From: JBFGCT01 sp963825565
GTDB lineage: Bacteria; Actinomycetota; Acidimicrobiia; Acidimicrobiales; Ilumatobacteraceae
Length of the DNA stretch: 64,000 nucleotides
Direction of reading: 5' to 3'
NCBI GenBank assembly: GCA_963825565.1
Contig: CAWGTW010000002.1
Coordinates: 186,001-250,000 of the forward strand
Shown one piece after another: positions 40,679-50,311 of this stretch. Positions within the stretch are counted from its first letter, which is position 1, and each line of letters begins with the position of its first letter. The position numbers were made by a program, and so were the translations under genes. Below the pieces are notes generated by a model, which did no database searches, was not told the DNA's origin, and saw only the letters and a program-made list of their open reading frames with translations.

Positions 40679-43600
40679 GTGCCGCCAATCCACGTGCCCG
40701 ACTCCTTCACCCACCTCCACGTCCACACCGAGTACTCGATGCTCGACGGTGCGGCGCGACTCGACGAGGTGGTGGCCAAGGCCGTGGCCGACGGGCAGCC
40801 GGCGATCGGGATCACCGACCACGGCAACATGTACGGCACCCTCGAGTTCTACAAGGAGTGCAACAAGCAGGGCATCAAGCCGATCATCGGGACCGAGGCC
40901 TACATGGCCCACGACCACCGCAGCGAGCGGCCGGCGCGCCGTGGCCGCATCGACGACTCCGGGGGCGACACCGAAGGCGGCACGAAACTCTACTACCACC
41001 TGACGTTGCTGGCGGAGAACGACACCGGCTACCACAACCTGATCCAGCTCGCCAGCGCGGCCTTCCTCGAGGGGTACTACTACAAGCCGCGGATGGACTG
41101 GGAGCTGCTCGAACGGCACGCCGAGGGCCTGATCGCGACCACCGGTTGCCTCGGCGGTCACGTCCTGCAGTCGTTGCTCAACGGCGACGAGCAGGGGGCG
41201 ATCGACAAGGCAGCCCGCCTGCAGGACATCTTCGGGCGCGACAACCTGTTCGTCGAGCTGCAGGACCACGGCCTGCCCGCCCAGCAGCGGACGAACCCCA
41301 AGCTGGTCGAGATCGCCAAGCGGCTCGGAGCGCCGTTGCTGGCGACCAACGACAGCCACTACACGCACCGCGAGGACCACGAATCCCACGATGCGCTGCT
41401 GTGCGTGCAGACCGGCGCACTGCTCTCGGACCCCAAGCGGTTCAAGTTCGAGGGTACCGAGCACTACCTCAAGTCGGCCGCCGAGATGCGGTACCTGTTC
41501 CGCGAGGTCCCCCAGGCCTGCGACAACAGCCTGTGGATCGCCGAGCGGGCCGATGTCGAGATCGAATTCGGCAAGCCGTTGCTCCCCGACTTCCCGCTGC
41601 CCGAGGGGTTCACCGACGACGCCGGCTATCTCCGCCACCTGACCTGGGAAGGCGCCCGACGGCGCTGGGGTGCCGAACTCCCCGCTGCGGTCGTCGAGCG
41701 TGTCGAGTTCGAGCTCGGCGTGATCTGCGAGATGGGGTTCGCGTCGTACTTCCTGATCACGTGGGATCTGATCAAGCACGCCCGCGACAGCGGGATCCGT
41801 GTCGGGCCTGGCCGCGGCTCGGCGGCCGGCTGCGCGGTCGCGTACTGCCTGTGGATCACCGATCTCGATCCGATCAGGTACGACCTGCTGTTCGAGCGGT
41901 TCCTCAACCCGAGCCGCATCTCGATGCCCGACATCGACATGGATTTCGACTCGCGCTACCGCGACGAGATGATCCGCTATGCGGCCGAGCGTTACGGCCG
42001 TGATCACGTCGCCCAGATCATCACGTTCGGCACGATCAAGGCGCGCAACGCAGTGCGCGACGCGGCGCGGGTGCTCGGCTACCCGTACGGCCTCGGTGAC
42101 AAGGTGGCCAAGGCGATGCCGCCGCTCGTGATGGGCCGGGACACCCCGCTGAAGTACTGCTTCGAGGAGCACGACAAGTACCGCGACGGGTTCCAGGCTG
42201 CGGCGGACCTGCGGGCGATGTACGACGCCGAACCCGACGTGAAGAAGGTGGTCGACGTCGCCAAGGGCCTCGAAGGGCTCAAGCGGTCCGACGGCATCCA
42301 CGCCGCAGCGGTCGTGATCACCAAGGAGCCCGTCACCGAGTATCTCCCGATCCAGCGCAAGCCGGAGTCGGGCCAGGATCCCGCAGCGGCGCCGATCGTG
42401 ACGCAGTACGAGATGCACGGTGTCGAGTCGCTCGGCCTGCTCAAGATGGACTTCCTCGGCCTGCGCAACCTCGACGTGATCACCGACGCGGTCGAGATGG
42501 TGCGCGCCGCCCGCGACCCGGAATTCCTGGTCGAGGACATCTCGCTCGAGGACCCGGCGACGTTCGAGTTGCTGTCGAGAGGCGACACGATCGGTGTGTT
42601 CCAGCTCGAATCCCCACCGATGCGCCAGCTCCTGAAAGCGATGGCGCCGACCAGCTTCGAGGACGTGTCCGCCGTGCTCGCGCTCTACCGGCCCGGGCCG
42701 ATGAGCGTCAACATGCACTACGACTACGCCGACCGCAAGAACGATCGCAAGCCGGTCGAGTACTTCCACGAGGACGCCGAGGAGGTGCTCGGCGACACGT
42801 TCGGGTTGATGATCTACCAGGAGAGCGTGATGCGCGTCGCGCAGAAGTTCGCCGGCTACTCGCTCGCCGAGGCGGACAACCTGCGCAAGGCGGTCGGCAA
42901 GAAGAAGCGGGAGTTGATGGCCAAGGAGCGGGGCGCGTTCGTGTCCGGGTGTGAGCGCACCGGCTACGGGACCGACCTCGGCACCGAGCTGTTCGACATC
43001 ATCGAGCGCTTCGCCGACTATGCCTTCACCAAGAGCCACACGTTCGGGTACGGCCTCGTCACCTACCAGACCGCCTACCTGAAGGCCAACTACCCGGTCG
43101 AGTACCTCGCCTGTCTGCTCAGCAGCGTCAAGAGCAACCTCGACAAGGCGGCGGTGTACCTGGCCGACTGCCGGTCGATGGGGATCAAGGTGCTGCCCCC
43201 CGACGTCAACCGCTCCGAGATGAACTTCTCCGCGCTCCCGCCCGAGCGGGTGCCGCCGGGGGTCGCGCTGGCGATCGGCAGCCCCGGCGCGATCACGTTC
43301 GGGCTGTCGGCGGTGCGCAACGTCGGCGAGGGGCTGGTCGAGCAGTTGCTGGCCGAGCGCAGCGAGAACGGTGCGTTCGCCGACTTCTACGACTTCGTCG
43401 AACGGGTACCCGAGCCGGTGCTCAACAAGCGCACGATCGAATCGCTGATCCTCGGCGGAGCGTTCGACTCGCTGGGACACCAGCGCAAGGGGTTGCTGCA
43501 GGTGTTCGAGGTGATCATCGACACCACGGTCAGCCGCAGGCGCGAGCGCGAGCGTGGCGTGATGAGCCTGTTCGGGGACTGGGGCGACGGCGACGATGCC

Positions 43601-44311
43601 GCCGATGGCGATGGCGATGGCGATGGTGGTGGTGGTGGCGGTGGCGGCGGTGGCTTCGACGAGCGCGAGCCGATCCCCGACGAGGCGTTCGACAAGACCG
43701 AACAGCTCCGGCGGGAAAAGGAGATGCTCGGGCTGTACGTGTCCGACCATCCGCTGTTCGGTGTCGAGGGGGCCCTCAAGCGCAAGGTCGACCACTCCCT
43801 GCTCGATCTGCAGAGCATGGAGGACGGTGCCCAGGTCTTGGTCGGCGGCGTGGTCACCGGCCTGAGCAGGAAGTTCACCCGCAAAGGCGATCAGATGGCG
43901 GTGTTCGTGCTCGAGGACCTCGACGCGTCGATCGAGGTCACGATCTTCCCCCGCACGCTCGCCGAGCAGGGCCACAAGCTCGAAGACGACCTGATCGTGT
44001 CGGTCAGGGGACGCCTCGACCGGCGAGACGAGTCGCGGTTCGGCCTGATCGGCCAGGCGATCACCGTGCTGACGGGGCTCGACCATGGCCGCGCCACGCC
44101 GCTGCGTCTCCGCCTGCCGTCGAGCGCCCTCGACGAGCTGCGGATCCAGCGGCTCAAGCGGATCCTGCGCGAGCACCCGGGGGAGTCGATCGTGATGGTC
44201 GACATCGGCCAGGGCAAGGTGCTCCGGCTGGCCGACGAGTTCCGCGTCGACCTCGATCGCTCGGTCGGGGAGCTGCGCATGGCGTTCGGCCACGATGCCG
44301 TGCTCCTGTAA
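40679..44311 (+). CDS. dnaE: DNA polymerase III subunit alpha
   Basis: About 1210 residues. PHP domain at the N-terminus (THLHVHTEYSMLDGA, GITDHGNMYG), polymerase active site PDIDMDFDSRYRDEMI near residue 418, GLMIYQESVMRVAQ, and C-terminal OB-fold and clamp-binding regions. Main replicative polymerase. A linker near residue 980 codes a run of Asp/Gly then ten or more glycines, with GGN-repeat DNA at about 43600-43655. GTG 40679 is the longest start; GTG 40694, giving a start at PDSFTHLHVH, fits family alignments slightly better. Confidence 0.95.
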   Translation: MPPIHVPDSFTHLHVHTEYSMLDGAARLDEVVAKAVADGQPAIGITDHGNMYGTLEFYKECNKQGIKPIIGTEAYMAHDHRSERPARRGRIDDSGGDTEGGTKLYYHLTLLAENDTGYHNLIQLASAAFLEGYYYKPRMDWELLERHAEGLIATTGCLGGHVLQSLLNGDEQGAIDKAARLQDIFGRDNLFVELQDHGLPAQQRTNPKLVEIAKRLGAPLLATNDSHYTHREDHESHDALLCVQTGALLSDPKRFKFEGTEHYLKSAAEMRYLFREVPQACDNSLWIAERADVEIEFGKPLLPDFPLPEGFTDDAGYLRHLTWEGARRRWGAELPAAVVERVEFELGVICEMGFASYFLITWDLIKHARDSGIRVGPGRGSAAGCAVAYCLWITDLDPIRYDLLFERFLNPSRISMPDIDMDFDSRYRDEMIRYAAERYGRDHVAQIITFGTIKARNAVRDAARVLGYPYGLGDKVAKAMPPLVMGRDTPLKYCFEEHDKYRDGFQAAADLRAMYDAEPDVKKVVDVAKGLEGLKRSDGIHAAAVVITKEPVTEYLPIQRKPESGQDPAAAPIVTQYEMHGVESLGLLKMDFLGLRNLDVITDAVEMVRAARDPEFLVEDISLEDPATFELLSRGDTIGVFQLESPPMRQLLKAMAPTSFEDVSAVLALYRPGPMSVNMHYDYADRKNDRKPVEYFHEDAEEVLGDTFGLMIYQESVMRVAQKFAGYSLAEADNLRKAVGKKKRELMAKERGAFVSGCERTGYGTDLGTELFDIIERFADYAFTKSHTFGYGLVTYQTAYLKANYPVEYLACLLSSVKSNLDKAAVYLADCRSMGIKVLPPDVNRSEMNFSALPPERVPPGVALAIGSPGAITFGLSAVRNVGEGLVEQLLAERSENGAFADFYDFVERVPEPVLNKRTIESLILGGAFDSLGHQRKGLLQVFEVIIDTTVSRRRERERGVMSLFGDWGDGDDAADGDGDGDGGGGGGGGGGFDEREPIPDEAFDKTEQLRREKEMLGLYVSDHPLFGVEGALKRKVDHSLLDLQSMEDGAQVLVGGVVTGLSRKFTRKGDQMAVFVLEDLDASIEVTIFPRTLAEQGHKLEDDLIVSVRGRLDRRDESRFGLIGQAITVLTGLDHGRATPLRLRLPSSALDELRIQRLKRILREHPGESIVMVDIGQGKVLRLADEFRVDLDRSVGELRMAFGHDAVLL

Positions 44312-44321
44312 ACTGCGCGGG

Positions 44322-44978
44322 ATGGCTCTTGACGTGGTGACCAGCGATGCTTCGGCGTTGACCGATTCCGACCTCGACGAACTGGCGTCGATGGAGGAGG
44401 CGTTCAGCGCAGGACAACTGTCGAAGGCCAAGGAGGACTGGGTCCTGGTCACGACTGCGCGGTTCGGGTCGAAGCTGCACGGGTTCACGTTCTCGACGCT
44501 CGAGCGGATCGGTGGGACACCGTGTGTGCTGATCGGGCTGATGAGCGTGCGGCGCAGCTCCCGCCGTGACCAGGTACTGCGCGGGTTGATGGCCGAGGCC
44601 TACCACCGGGCGTTGATGGCGTTCCCCGACGAGGACGTCGTGGTCGGCTGTCGGTTCGTCATGCCCGACGCGCTCGACGCGTTCCGCGACCTCGACGAGG
44701 TGACGCCGTCGCCCGGTTCCCGGGCGGTCGGCGAGGAGCGGGCCTGGGGTCGCCGGCTGGCCAAGCGCTTCGGGGTCGATGCCAAGTACGACCCGAAGAC
44801 GTTCATCGCGGCCAGCGGAGCCCAAGACGGGTTCCTCGACTTCGAGTCGGCCAAGCCCGACCGGCTCGACCCCGACGTCGTCGAGATGTTCGAGGCGGTG
44901 CCGGTCGCCAAGGGCGGCGCGATGATCGTGTACGGGTGGACCATGGCGGAGGACCTGGTCAAGCTCGGGAAGCGATGA
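44322..44978 (+). CDS. Unknown protein, possibly GNAT-like
   Basis: 218 residues, no transmembrane helix or signal. A middle stretch (VLIGLMSVRRSSRRDQVLRGLMAEAYHRAL) and the alternation of strands and helices resemble a GNAT acetyltransferase core, but the acetyl-CoA motif is not clear enough to assign it. ATG 44322 has TAAACT (44309-44314) seven bases upstream; the first three bases of that hexamer are the dnaE stop codon. The stop overlaps the nitroreductase start by four bases, so the two proteins are probably made together. Confidence 0.6.
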   Translation: MALDVVTSDASALTDSDLDELASMEEAFSAGQLSKAKEDWVLVTTARFGSKLHGFTFSTLERIGGTPCVLIGLMSVRRSSRRDQVLRGLMAEAYHRALMAFPDEDVVVGCRFVMPDALDAFRDLDEVTPSPGSRAVGEERAWGRRLAKRFGVDAKYDPKTFIAASGAQDGFLDFESAKPDRLDPDVVEMFEAVPVAKGGAMIVYGWTMAEDLVKLGKR

Positions 44979-45583
44979 CCGAGTTCGCCCAGGTCGTCTG
45001 CAACCGGCGGATGACCCGGGCGTTCGAGCCCACCCCGATCGAAGCCGAGGTCGTCGAGCGGCTGGTCGACCTCGCGTCACGAGCGCCGAGCGCCGGCAAG
45101 ACGCAGGGCTGGCACCTGGTCGTGCTCGAAGGCGAGCGGACATCGCTGTTCTGGGATGCGACCCTGCCCGCGGTGCGCCGCGACTCGTTCCGCTGGAAGC
45201 GGCTGCTCACCGCTCCGATCGTCGCGCTCCCGCTCGCCGACGCCAAGGCCTACATCGACCGGTACAGCGAGCCGGACAAGTCGGCGACCGGACTGGGTGG
45301 CGGGACCGATGCCTGGCCCGTCCCGTACTGGACGGTCGACACGTCGATGGCGGTGATGACCCTCCTCCTCGCCGCGGAGGACATGGGGCTCGGCGCGCTG
45401 TTCTTCGGCGTGTTCCGCGGCGAGCGCGAGCTACGCCATCAACTCGGGATCCCGCCCGGCCTCGAACTCCTCGGTGCGATCGCCCTCGGCCGACCCGCCG
45501 CCGAACCGAGTCCTTCCCTGGGCCGGAGCGCCGCTCGGACCCGCAGGCAACCGACCGACATCATCCATCGCGGTCGCTGGTGA
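44975..45583 (+). CDS. Nitroreductase-family flavoprotein
   Basis: 202 residues. FMN-binding nitroreductase fold: CNRRMTRAFEPTPI at the start, ASRAPSAGKTQGWHLVVLEG, then MAVMTLLLAAEDMGLGALFFGVF and LLGAIALGRPA. Members reduce nitro or quinone compounds or carry out specialised NAD(P)H-linked steps; the true substrate is not evident. In actinobacteria some members use F420-like chemistry, but nothing here shows it. ATG 44975 overlaps the upstream stop by four bases. The last 23 bases overlap the convergent DUF255 gene. Confidence 0.87.
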   Translation: MTEFAQVVCNRRMTRAFEPTPIEAEVVERLVDLASRAPSAGKTQGWHLVVLEGERTSLFWDATLPAVRRDSFRWKRLLTAPIVALPLADAKAYIDRYSEPDKSATGLGGGTDAWPVPYWTVDTSMAVMTLLLAAEDMGLGALFFGVFRGERELRHQLGIPPGLELLGAIALGRPAAEPSPSLGRSAARTRRQPTDIIHRGRW

Positions 45584-47582
45584 CCGGCCGCCCGATCAGC
45601 AGTTCGCTCAGGCCCTCGACCGTGTCCTGGGGGGCCTGGCAGGCGTAGTCCCGGCACACGTACGCGAACCCGTCGGGGCGGTCCTGCCACAGCGGCGAGT
45701 CGTAGCGCTCGCCCCACGCCAGCACGGTGTCGGGGCGCCAGACCGACTGGGCCAACCGGACCAGGTCGGGCCGGTCGCCGGTGATGGCGATCTCCGTCGC
45801 GCCGCGGCGCCGGAGATCGGTGGCGATCAGCGCGTTGGCGAACATCGCACCGCGACCGTCGAGTTGCCCGGCGATCAGCCGGAGGATGCGGTCGGCGTGG
45901 CGTTCGAACCGGTGCTCGCCGGTCAGGGCGGCCAGGCGGTACAGCGCGATCGCCGCCTGGGAGTTGGCCGACGGGGTCGCGTTGTCGGCGATGTCCTTCT
46001 GCCGCGCCACGAGCGCTTCGGCGTCGTCGGCAGTCGTGAACAGGCCGCCGTGGACCGGATCGGCGAAGTGCTCGAGCATCGCGTCGGCGGTGTTGACGGC
46101 GGCGTCGATCCAACGCGCCTGGCCCGTCGCCTCGGCGAGCCGCGTGAACGCGTCGACCAGCGCTGCGTGGTCCGCGGCGAGCGCGGCGTGGCGGGCCGGT
46201 GGTGCCCCGTCGGCCTGCCAGCTCCGGCGCCAGCGGCCGTCGGGCGCGCGCAGCTCGCGCAGCAGGAACTCCCCGTTGGCGATCGCCGCGTCGAGCCACT
46301 CGCGGTTGGCGAACGCGCCGGCGGCCTCGGCGAGCGCGGCGAGGAACAGGGCGTTCCACTCGGTGAGCACCTTGTCGTCGAGCAGCGGGCGAGCGCGGTC
46401 GGCACGGGCGTCGAACAGGGCGCGGCGGGCGGCCTCGATCTCGGGCGTCCGCGCCAGCGCTCCGCGATCCGAGATCCGGTTCGGGATCGACCGGCCTTCG
46501 AAGTTCCCCGGCTGGGTGATCGCGAACCACCGGAGCAGCGCTTCGACGTCGCCGGGAGGGATGGTGCCGGCGAGCGCCTCGCGGACCTCGTCGGGGGTCC
46601 ACGTGTAGAACAGGCCCTCGACGCCTTGGCCGTGCTCGTCGGGCGAATCGGCGTCCTCGGCGGAGTAGAAGCCGCCGTCGGGGTGGCGCAGCGTGGTCAG
46701 GACGTATCCGATCGTCTCCTCCAGCACCTGCCGCCACTGTGGTTCGCCGAGCACGGCGTGCGCGTGGAGGTACGTCCTGACCAGCAGCGCCTGGTCGTAG
46801 AGCATCTTCTCGAAGTGCGGGACCAGCCACTGCCGGTCGACCGAATAGCGGGCGAAGCCGCCGCCGAGATGGTCGTACATCCCGCCCGACGCCATCGCGT
46901 CGAGCGACGTGGTCACCACCTGGCGCGGCTCGTCGGCGCCGGTCGCCATGAACGCCCGCAGCATCAGTTCGATGCCGAACGTCGACGGGAACTTGGGCGC
47001 CTCCCCGAACCCGCCCCACTCCGGATCGAACGCCCGACCGAGCTGCTCGATCGCTGCGTTGAGATGCTCGGCGCCGGGCAGGTCGTCGGCGGGGGCGATC
47101 CGGGCGGTCGTGCCGATCGCCTCGACCAGCGCAGTGACGTTCTGGGCGATGTCGTCGGGGCGGTTGCGGTAGACGTCGTCGATCGCGTGCATGAGCTGCA
47201 GGAACGCAGGCTTGGGGAAGTACGTCCCGCCGTAGAAGGGCCGGCCGTCCGGATCGATGAACACCGTCATCGGCCAGCCGCCCCGGCCGGTCATCGCCTG
47301 CACGGCGTCCATGTACACCGCATCGACATCGGGGCGCTCCTCCCGGTCGACCTTGACGTTGACGAACAGCGCGTTCATCCGGGCGGCGACCTCGTCGTCC
47401 TCGAAGCACTCGTGGGCCATCACATGGCACCAGTGGCACGCCGAGTAGCCGACCGACAGCAGGATCGGCACGTTGCGTTCCCGGGCCGCGGCGAAGGCCG
47501 CTGGCCCCCAGGCATACCAGTCGACCGGGTTGTCCCGGTGCTGGCGGAGGTACGGGGACGTCTCGTCGGCGAGGCGGTTCAT
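45561..47582 (-). CDS. Thioredoxin-domain protein, DUF255/YyaL (SPATA20-like)
   Basis: 673 residues. N-terminal thioredoxin-like domain with SVGYSACHWCHVMAHECFED (active CxxC), KVDREERPDVD and GGWPMTVFIDPDG. A long alpha/alpha six-barrel-like C-terminal domain follows (N-acylglucosamine epimerase-like), with LTEWNALFLAALAEA. The family is nearly universal, and its biochemical role is unclear. ATG 47582 has TACGGT (plus-strand 47589-47594) six bases upstream. It converges on the nitroreductase gene with a 23-base overlap and lies downstream of fabI on the same strand with about 24 bases between. Confidence 0.88.
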   Translation of the reverse strand: MNRLADETSPYLRQHRDNPVDWYAWGPAAFAAARERNVPILLSVGYSACHWCHVMAHECFEDDEVAARMNALFVNVKVDREERPDVDAVYMDAVQAMTGRGGWPMTVFIDPDGRPFYGGTYFPKPAFLQLMHAIDDVYRNRPDDIAQNVTALVEAIGTTARIAPADDLPGAEHLNAAIEQLGRAFDPEWGGFGEAPKFPSTFGIELMLRAFMATGADEPRQVVTTSLDAMASGGMYDHLGGGFARYSVDRQWLVPHFEKMLYDQALLVRTYLHAHAVLGEPQWRQVLEETIGYVLTTLRHPDGGFYSAEDADSPDEHGQGVEGLFYTWTPDEVREALAGTIPPGDVEALLRWFAITQPGNFEGRSIPNRISDRGALARTPEIEAARRALFDARADRARPLLDDKVLTEWNALFLAALAEAAGAFANREWLDAAIANGEFLLRELRAPDGRWRRSWQADGAPPARHAALAADHAALVDAFTRLAEATGQARWIDAAVNTADAMLEHFADPVHGGLFTTADDAEALVARQKDIADNATPSANSQAAIALYRLAALTGEHRFERHADRILRLIAGQLDGRGAMFANALIATDLRRRGATEIAITGDRPDLVRLAQSVWRPDTVLAWGERYDSPLWQDRPDGFAYVCRDYACQAPQDTVEGLSELLIGRPVTSDRDG

Positions 47583-47606
47583 GCGCCGACCGTACCGCCG
47601 GGCTCC

Positions 47607-48374
47607 TCAGACCCCGACGGCGTGGTAGCCCCCGTCGACGTGGACGATCTCCCCGGTGGTCGCGGGGAACCAGTCCGAGAGCAGCGCGACGCACGCTCGG
47701 GCGACCGGCGTCGAGTCGTCCACGTCCCATCCGAGCGGCGCCCGCCCGTCCCAGGTGTCCTCGAACAGCGCGAACCCGGGGATCGACTTGGCGGCCATCG
47801 TCCGGATCGGGCCGGCGGCGACCAGATTGCAGCGGATGCCCTGCGGACCGAGCTCCTTGGCCAGGTAGCGCGACAGGCTCTGCAGCGCGGACTTGGCGAC
47901 CCCCATCCAGTTGTACGCCGGCCACGCCTGCCGGTTGTCGAAGTCGAGGCCGACGAACGAGCCGCCAGCCGACATCAGCGGCACGAACGCATCGGCGAGC
48001 ACCTTGAGCGAGTACGTCGAGATGTGCAGCGCGACCGCGACGTCGTCCCACTCGGCAGCGAACAGGTCGTCGCCGAGGCAGACGGCGGGAGCGAACCCGA
48101 TCGCGTGGAGGACGCCGTCGACCCGGCCCCACTTGGCAGCCAACGCCTCGCGCACCTGCGCGCCGTGCTCGGGCACGGTCACGTCGAGCTCGAACACGTC
48201 GATTCCCTCGCCGAGCTTGCGGGCGGTGCGCTCGGTCAGGCGCAGCCCGCGGCCGGCGCCGGTCAGCACGACCTCGGCGCCCTCGTCGATCGCGATCCTG
48301 GCCACTCCGTACGCCAGGGAGGCATCGGTGAGCACGCCGGTGATCACGATCTTCTTGCCGTCGAGGAGACCCAT
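47607..48374 (-). CDS. fabI: Enoyl-[acyl-carrier-protein] reductase, InhA/FabI type
   Basis: 255 residues, short-chain dehydrogenase fold. GLLDGKKIVITGVLTDASLAYGVA is the divergent NADH-binding loop of FabI (split here as GLLDGKKIVITG and SLAYGVAR). The catalytic residues appear as YNWMGVAKSAL, close to InhA of mycobacteria, and AAGPIRTMAAKSIPGF follows. It performs the last reduction of fatty-acid elongation. The open frame extends upstream, but ATG 48374 is supported by TAGCTT (plus-strand 48383-48388) eight bases before it and by alignment. It diverges from npdG across 58 bases. Confidence 0.93.
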   Translation of the reverse strand: MGLLDGKKIVITGVLTDASLAYGVARIAIDEGAEVVLTGAGRGLRLTERTARKLGEGIDVFELDVTVPEHGAQVREALAAKWGRVDGVLHAIGFAPAVCLGDDLFAAEWDDVAVALHISTYSLKVLADAFVPLMSAGGSFVGLDFDNRQAWPAYNWMGVAKSALQSLSRYLAKELGPQGIRCNLVAAGPIRTMAAKSIPGFALFEDTWDGRAPLGWDVDDSTPVARACVALLSDWFPATTGEIVHVDGGYHAVGV

Positions 48375-48432
48375 GCGCGGAGAAGCTAGCCCTCTTGGGG
48401 AACGCCCGCCGCGATGTGTCACGCTGTCGAGC

Positions 48433-49113
48433 ATGCGTATCGGCATCTTGGGAGGGACCGGCCCGGCCGGCAGCGGGCTCGCGGCGCGGCTCGCCAGCAT
48501 CGGGTATCCGGCGGTGATCGGGTCGCGGTCGAAGTACCGAGCGATGGAGGCGCGCGATCAGCTCGTCGCGAAGTGGCCGCACCTCGGCGACCTGCTCGGC
48601 TACGGCGACAACCACGTCGCAGCAGGGTGCGACCTCGTCGTGATCGCCACGCCGTGGGATTCCGCGGCGAGCACCGCCCAGGAGAACGAGGACCTGCTCG
48701 ACGGCAAGATCGTCGTGTCGATGGCCAACGCGCTCGTGCGGGTCAACAAGGAGTTCCAGCCGCTGGTTCCGCCGCGGGGCAGCGTCGCCGCCCATGTCCA
48801 GGCCGCGGTCCCCAAGTGCCGGCTGGTCGCCGCATTCCACCACCTGCCGGCGACCGAACTGGGACACATCGACGCTCCGATCGATTCCGACGTGTTGATC
48901 TGCGGCGACGACGCCGACGCGGTCCGTGCGGTCAGCGACATCGTGTGGGGGATCCCCGGCTGCCGCCCGCTCGACGCCGGCGAGCTGTCGAACGCGACGG
49001 CGATCGAGGCGTTCACCGCCGTCCTGCTCCAGCTCAACGTGCGCTACAAGACGCGGGTGGCGCCCAAGCTGACGGGAATCAAACTGGACCGACCGGTGGT
49101 TACCGACGGGTGA
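48433..49113 (+). CDS. npdG: NADPH-dependent F420 reductase (NpdG-like)
   Basis: 226 residues. MRIGILGGTGPAGSGLAARLASIGY is a Rossmann fold with the GxGxxG-type loop of F420:NADP oxidoreductases (F420_oxidored family), followed by VIGSRS and VVIATPW. It interconverts NADPH and reduced F420, so the organism should make coenzyme F420. Its stop shares a base with a possible mshC start (49113), and npdG and mshC form a small operon. A weak CACGCT hexamer sits seven bases before ATG 48433. Confidence 0.86.
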   Translation: MRIGILGGTGPAGSGLAARLASIGYPAVIGSRSKYRAMEARDQLVAKWPHLGDLLGYGDNHVAAGCDLVVIATPWDSAASTAQENEDLLDGKIVVSMANALVRVNKEFQPLVPPRGSVAAHVQAAVPKCRLVAAFHHLPATELGHIDAPIDSDVLICGDDADAVRAVSDIVWGIPGCRPLDAGELSNATAIEAFTAVLLQLNVRYKTRVAPKLTGIKLDRPVVTDG

Positions 49114-49124
49114 TGGGGGGAGCG

Positions 49125-50243
49125 ATGGAGCTGTACGACACCGCGCGCCGTGCGGTCGTGCCGTTCGAGCCGGGCGAGAACGTCCTGATCTACACCTGCG
49201 GTATCACCCCGTACGACGCGACGCACCTCGGCCACGCGGCGACGTTCATCGCCTACGACGTGCTGTCGCGGCGGCTGATCGACATCGGGCACACGGTCCA
49301 GGTCGTGCGCAACGTGACCGACGTCGACGACCCGCTGTTCGAAAAGGCGCGCCAGCTCGGCATCCACTACCTCGATCTCGCAGCGGGCGAGGAGGCCCGG
49401 TTCGAGCGCGACATGGAAGCGCTCAACGCCCTGCCGGTGTCGTCGACCCCGCGCGCATCGTCGGCGATCCCCGACATCCGCGGGTTCATCGGGATGGTGC
49501 TCGACCGGGGGTACGCCTACCAGTCCGGGGGCTCGGTGTACTTCGACGTGTCCCGGTTCGAGTCGTTCGGCGCGCTCGGCAACTACTCGACCGAAGAGAT
49601 GCTCGTGCTCGCCAAGGAGCGCGGAGGCGCGGTCGACGATCCGAACAAGCGCTCGCCGCTCGACTTCGTCCTGTGGCATCCCTCGGCCGCCGACGAGCCG
49701 TCGTGGGACACGATGTGGGGTGCCGGCCGGCCCGGCTGGCACATCGAGTGCTCGGCGCTCGCGCTGCGCGAGCTCGGCACGACGATCGACCTGCACGGCG
49801 GTGGCGCCGACCTGATCTTCCCGCACCACGAGTGCGAGCGCGCCCAGTCAGAGGCCGCCACCGGCCGGCCGTTCGTGAAGCACTGGATGCACACCGCGCT
49901 GATCGCCAAGGACGGCGAGAAGATGTCCAAGAGCCTCGGCAACCTCGTGTTCGTCGACGCGCTGCGCACGACGTGGGACGCGCGGGCGATCCGCCTGGCG
50001 ATCATCGAGCACCATTACCGCGTCGAGTGGGAGTGGGACGACGAGCTGATGCCGCGCAACGCAGCGCGCCTTGCGGCCTGGAGTGCCCACGCCCGCCCGA
50101 ACGAGGCCTTGCTCGACGACGTGCGACGATGCCTCGATCGCGACCTCGACACGCCCGCCGCCGTCGCTGCGATCGACGCCGCCGCCGGCCGCGGCGAGGG
50201 CGTGATCGAGGCCGCCGCGCTCATCGGCGTCGACCTCGTCTGA
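49125..50243 (+). CDS. mshC: Mycothiol ligase MshC (cysteinyl-tRNA synthetase-like)
   Basis: 372 residues. It resembles CysRS but has the MshC-type signature YTCGITPYDATHLGHAATF in place of the CysRS HIGH region, followed by RNVTDVDDPLFEKA, HGGGADLIFPHHECE and GEKMSKSLGN. It joins L-cysteine to GlcN-inositol in mycothiol synthesis using ATP. The protein is somewhat shorter than mycobacterial MshC (about 410) and lacks the C-terminal tRNA anticodon domain. ATG 49125 has GGGGGAG just upstream; ATG 49113, overlapping the npdG stop, is the alternative. A true cysS must lie elsewhere. Confidence 0.85.
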   Translation: MELYDTARRAVVPFEPGENVLIYTCGITPYDATHLGHAATFIAYDVLSRRLIDIGHTVQVVRNVTDVDDPLFEKARQLGIHYLDLAAGEEARFERDMEALNALPVSSTPRASSAIPDIRGFIGMVLDRGYAYQSGGSVYFDVSRFESFGALGNYSTEEMLVLAKERGGAVDDPNKRSPLDFVLWHPSAADEPSWDTMWGAGRPGWHIECSALALRELGTTIDLHGGGADLIFPHHECERAQSEAATGRPFVKHWMHTALIAKDGEKMSKSLGNLVFVDALRTTWDARAIRLAIIEHHYRVEWEWDDELMPRNAARLAAWSAHARPNEALLDDVRRCLDRDLDTPAAVAAIDAAAGRGEGVIEAAALIGVDLV

Positions 50244-50282
50244 TCTCGCCGTCACGTGAAGTTCACGTCGGGGTGTTTCCAG

Positions 50283-50304
50283 CGGCCACACGGTGGCCTA
50301 CTGT
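50283..50304 (+). promoter_or_regulatory. Putative plsC promoter
   Basis: TTTCCA precedes TACTGT (50299-50304) by 17 bases; the -35 hexamer begins a few bases before the stated start. The -10 hexamer ends seven bases before ATG 50312, so the mRNA would be leaderless. Confidence 0.4.
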
Positions 50305-50311
50305 CAACGTC

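Noticed and set aside
38948..44488. Very long open frame on the minus strand opposite dnaE and the phosphodiesterase
   Set aside because: High GC gives few stops. The translation is low-complexity and the opposite strand carries clear protein families.
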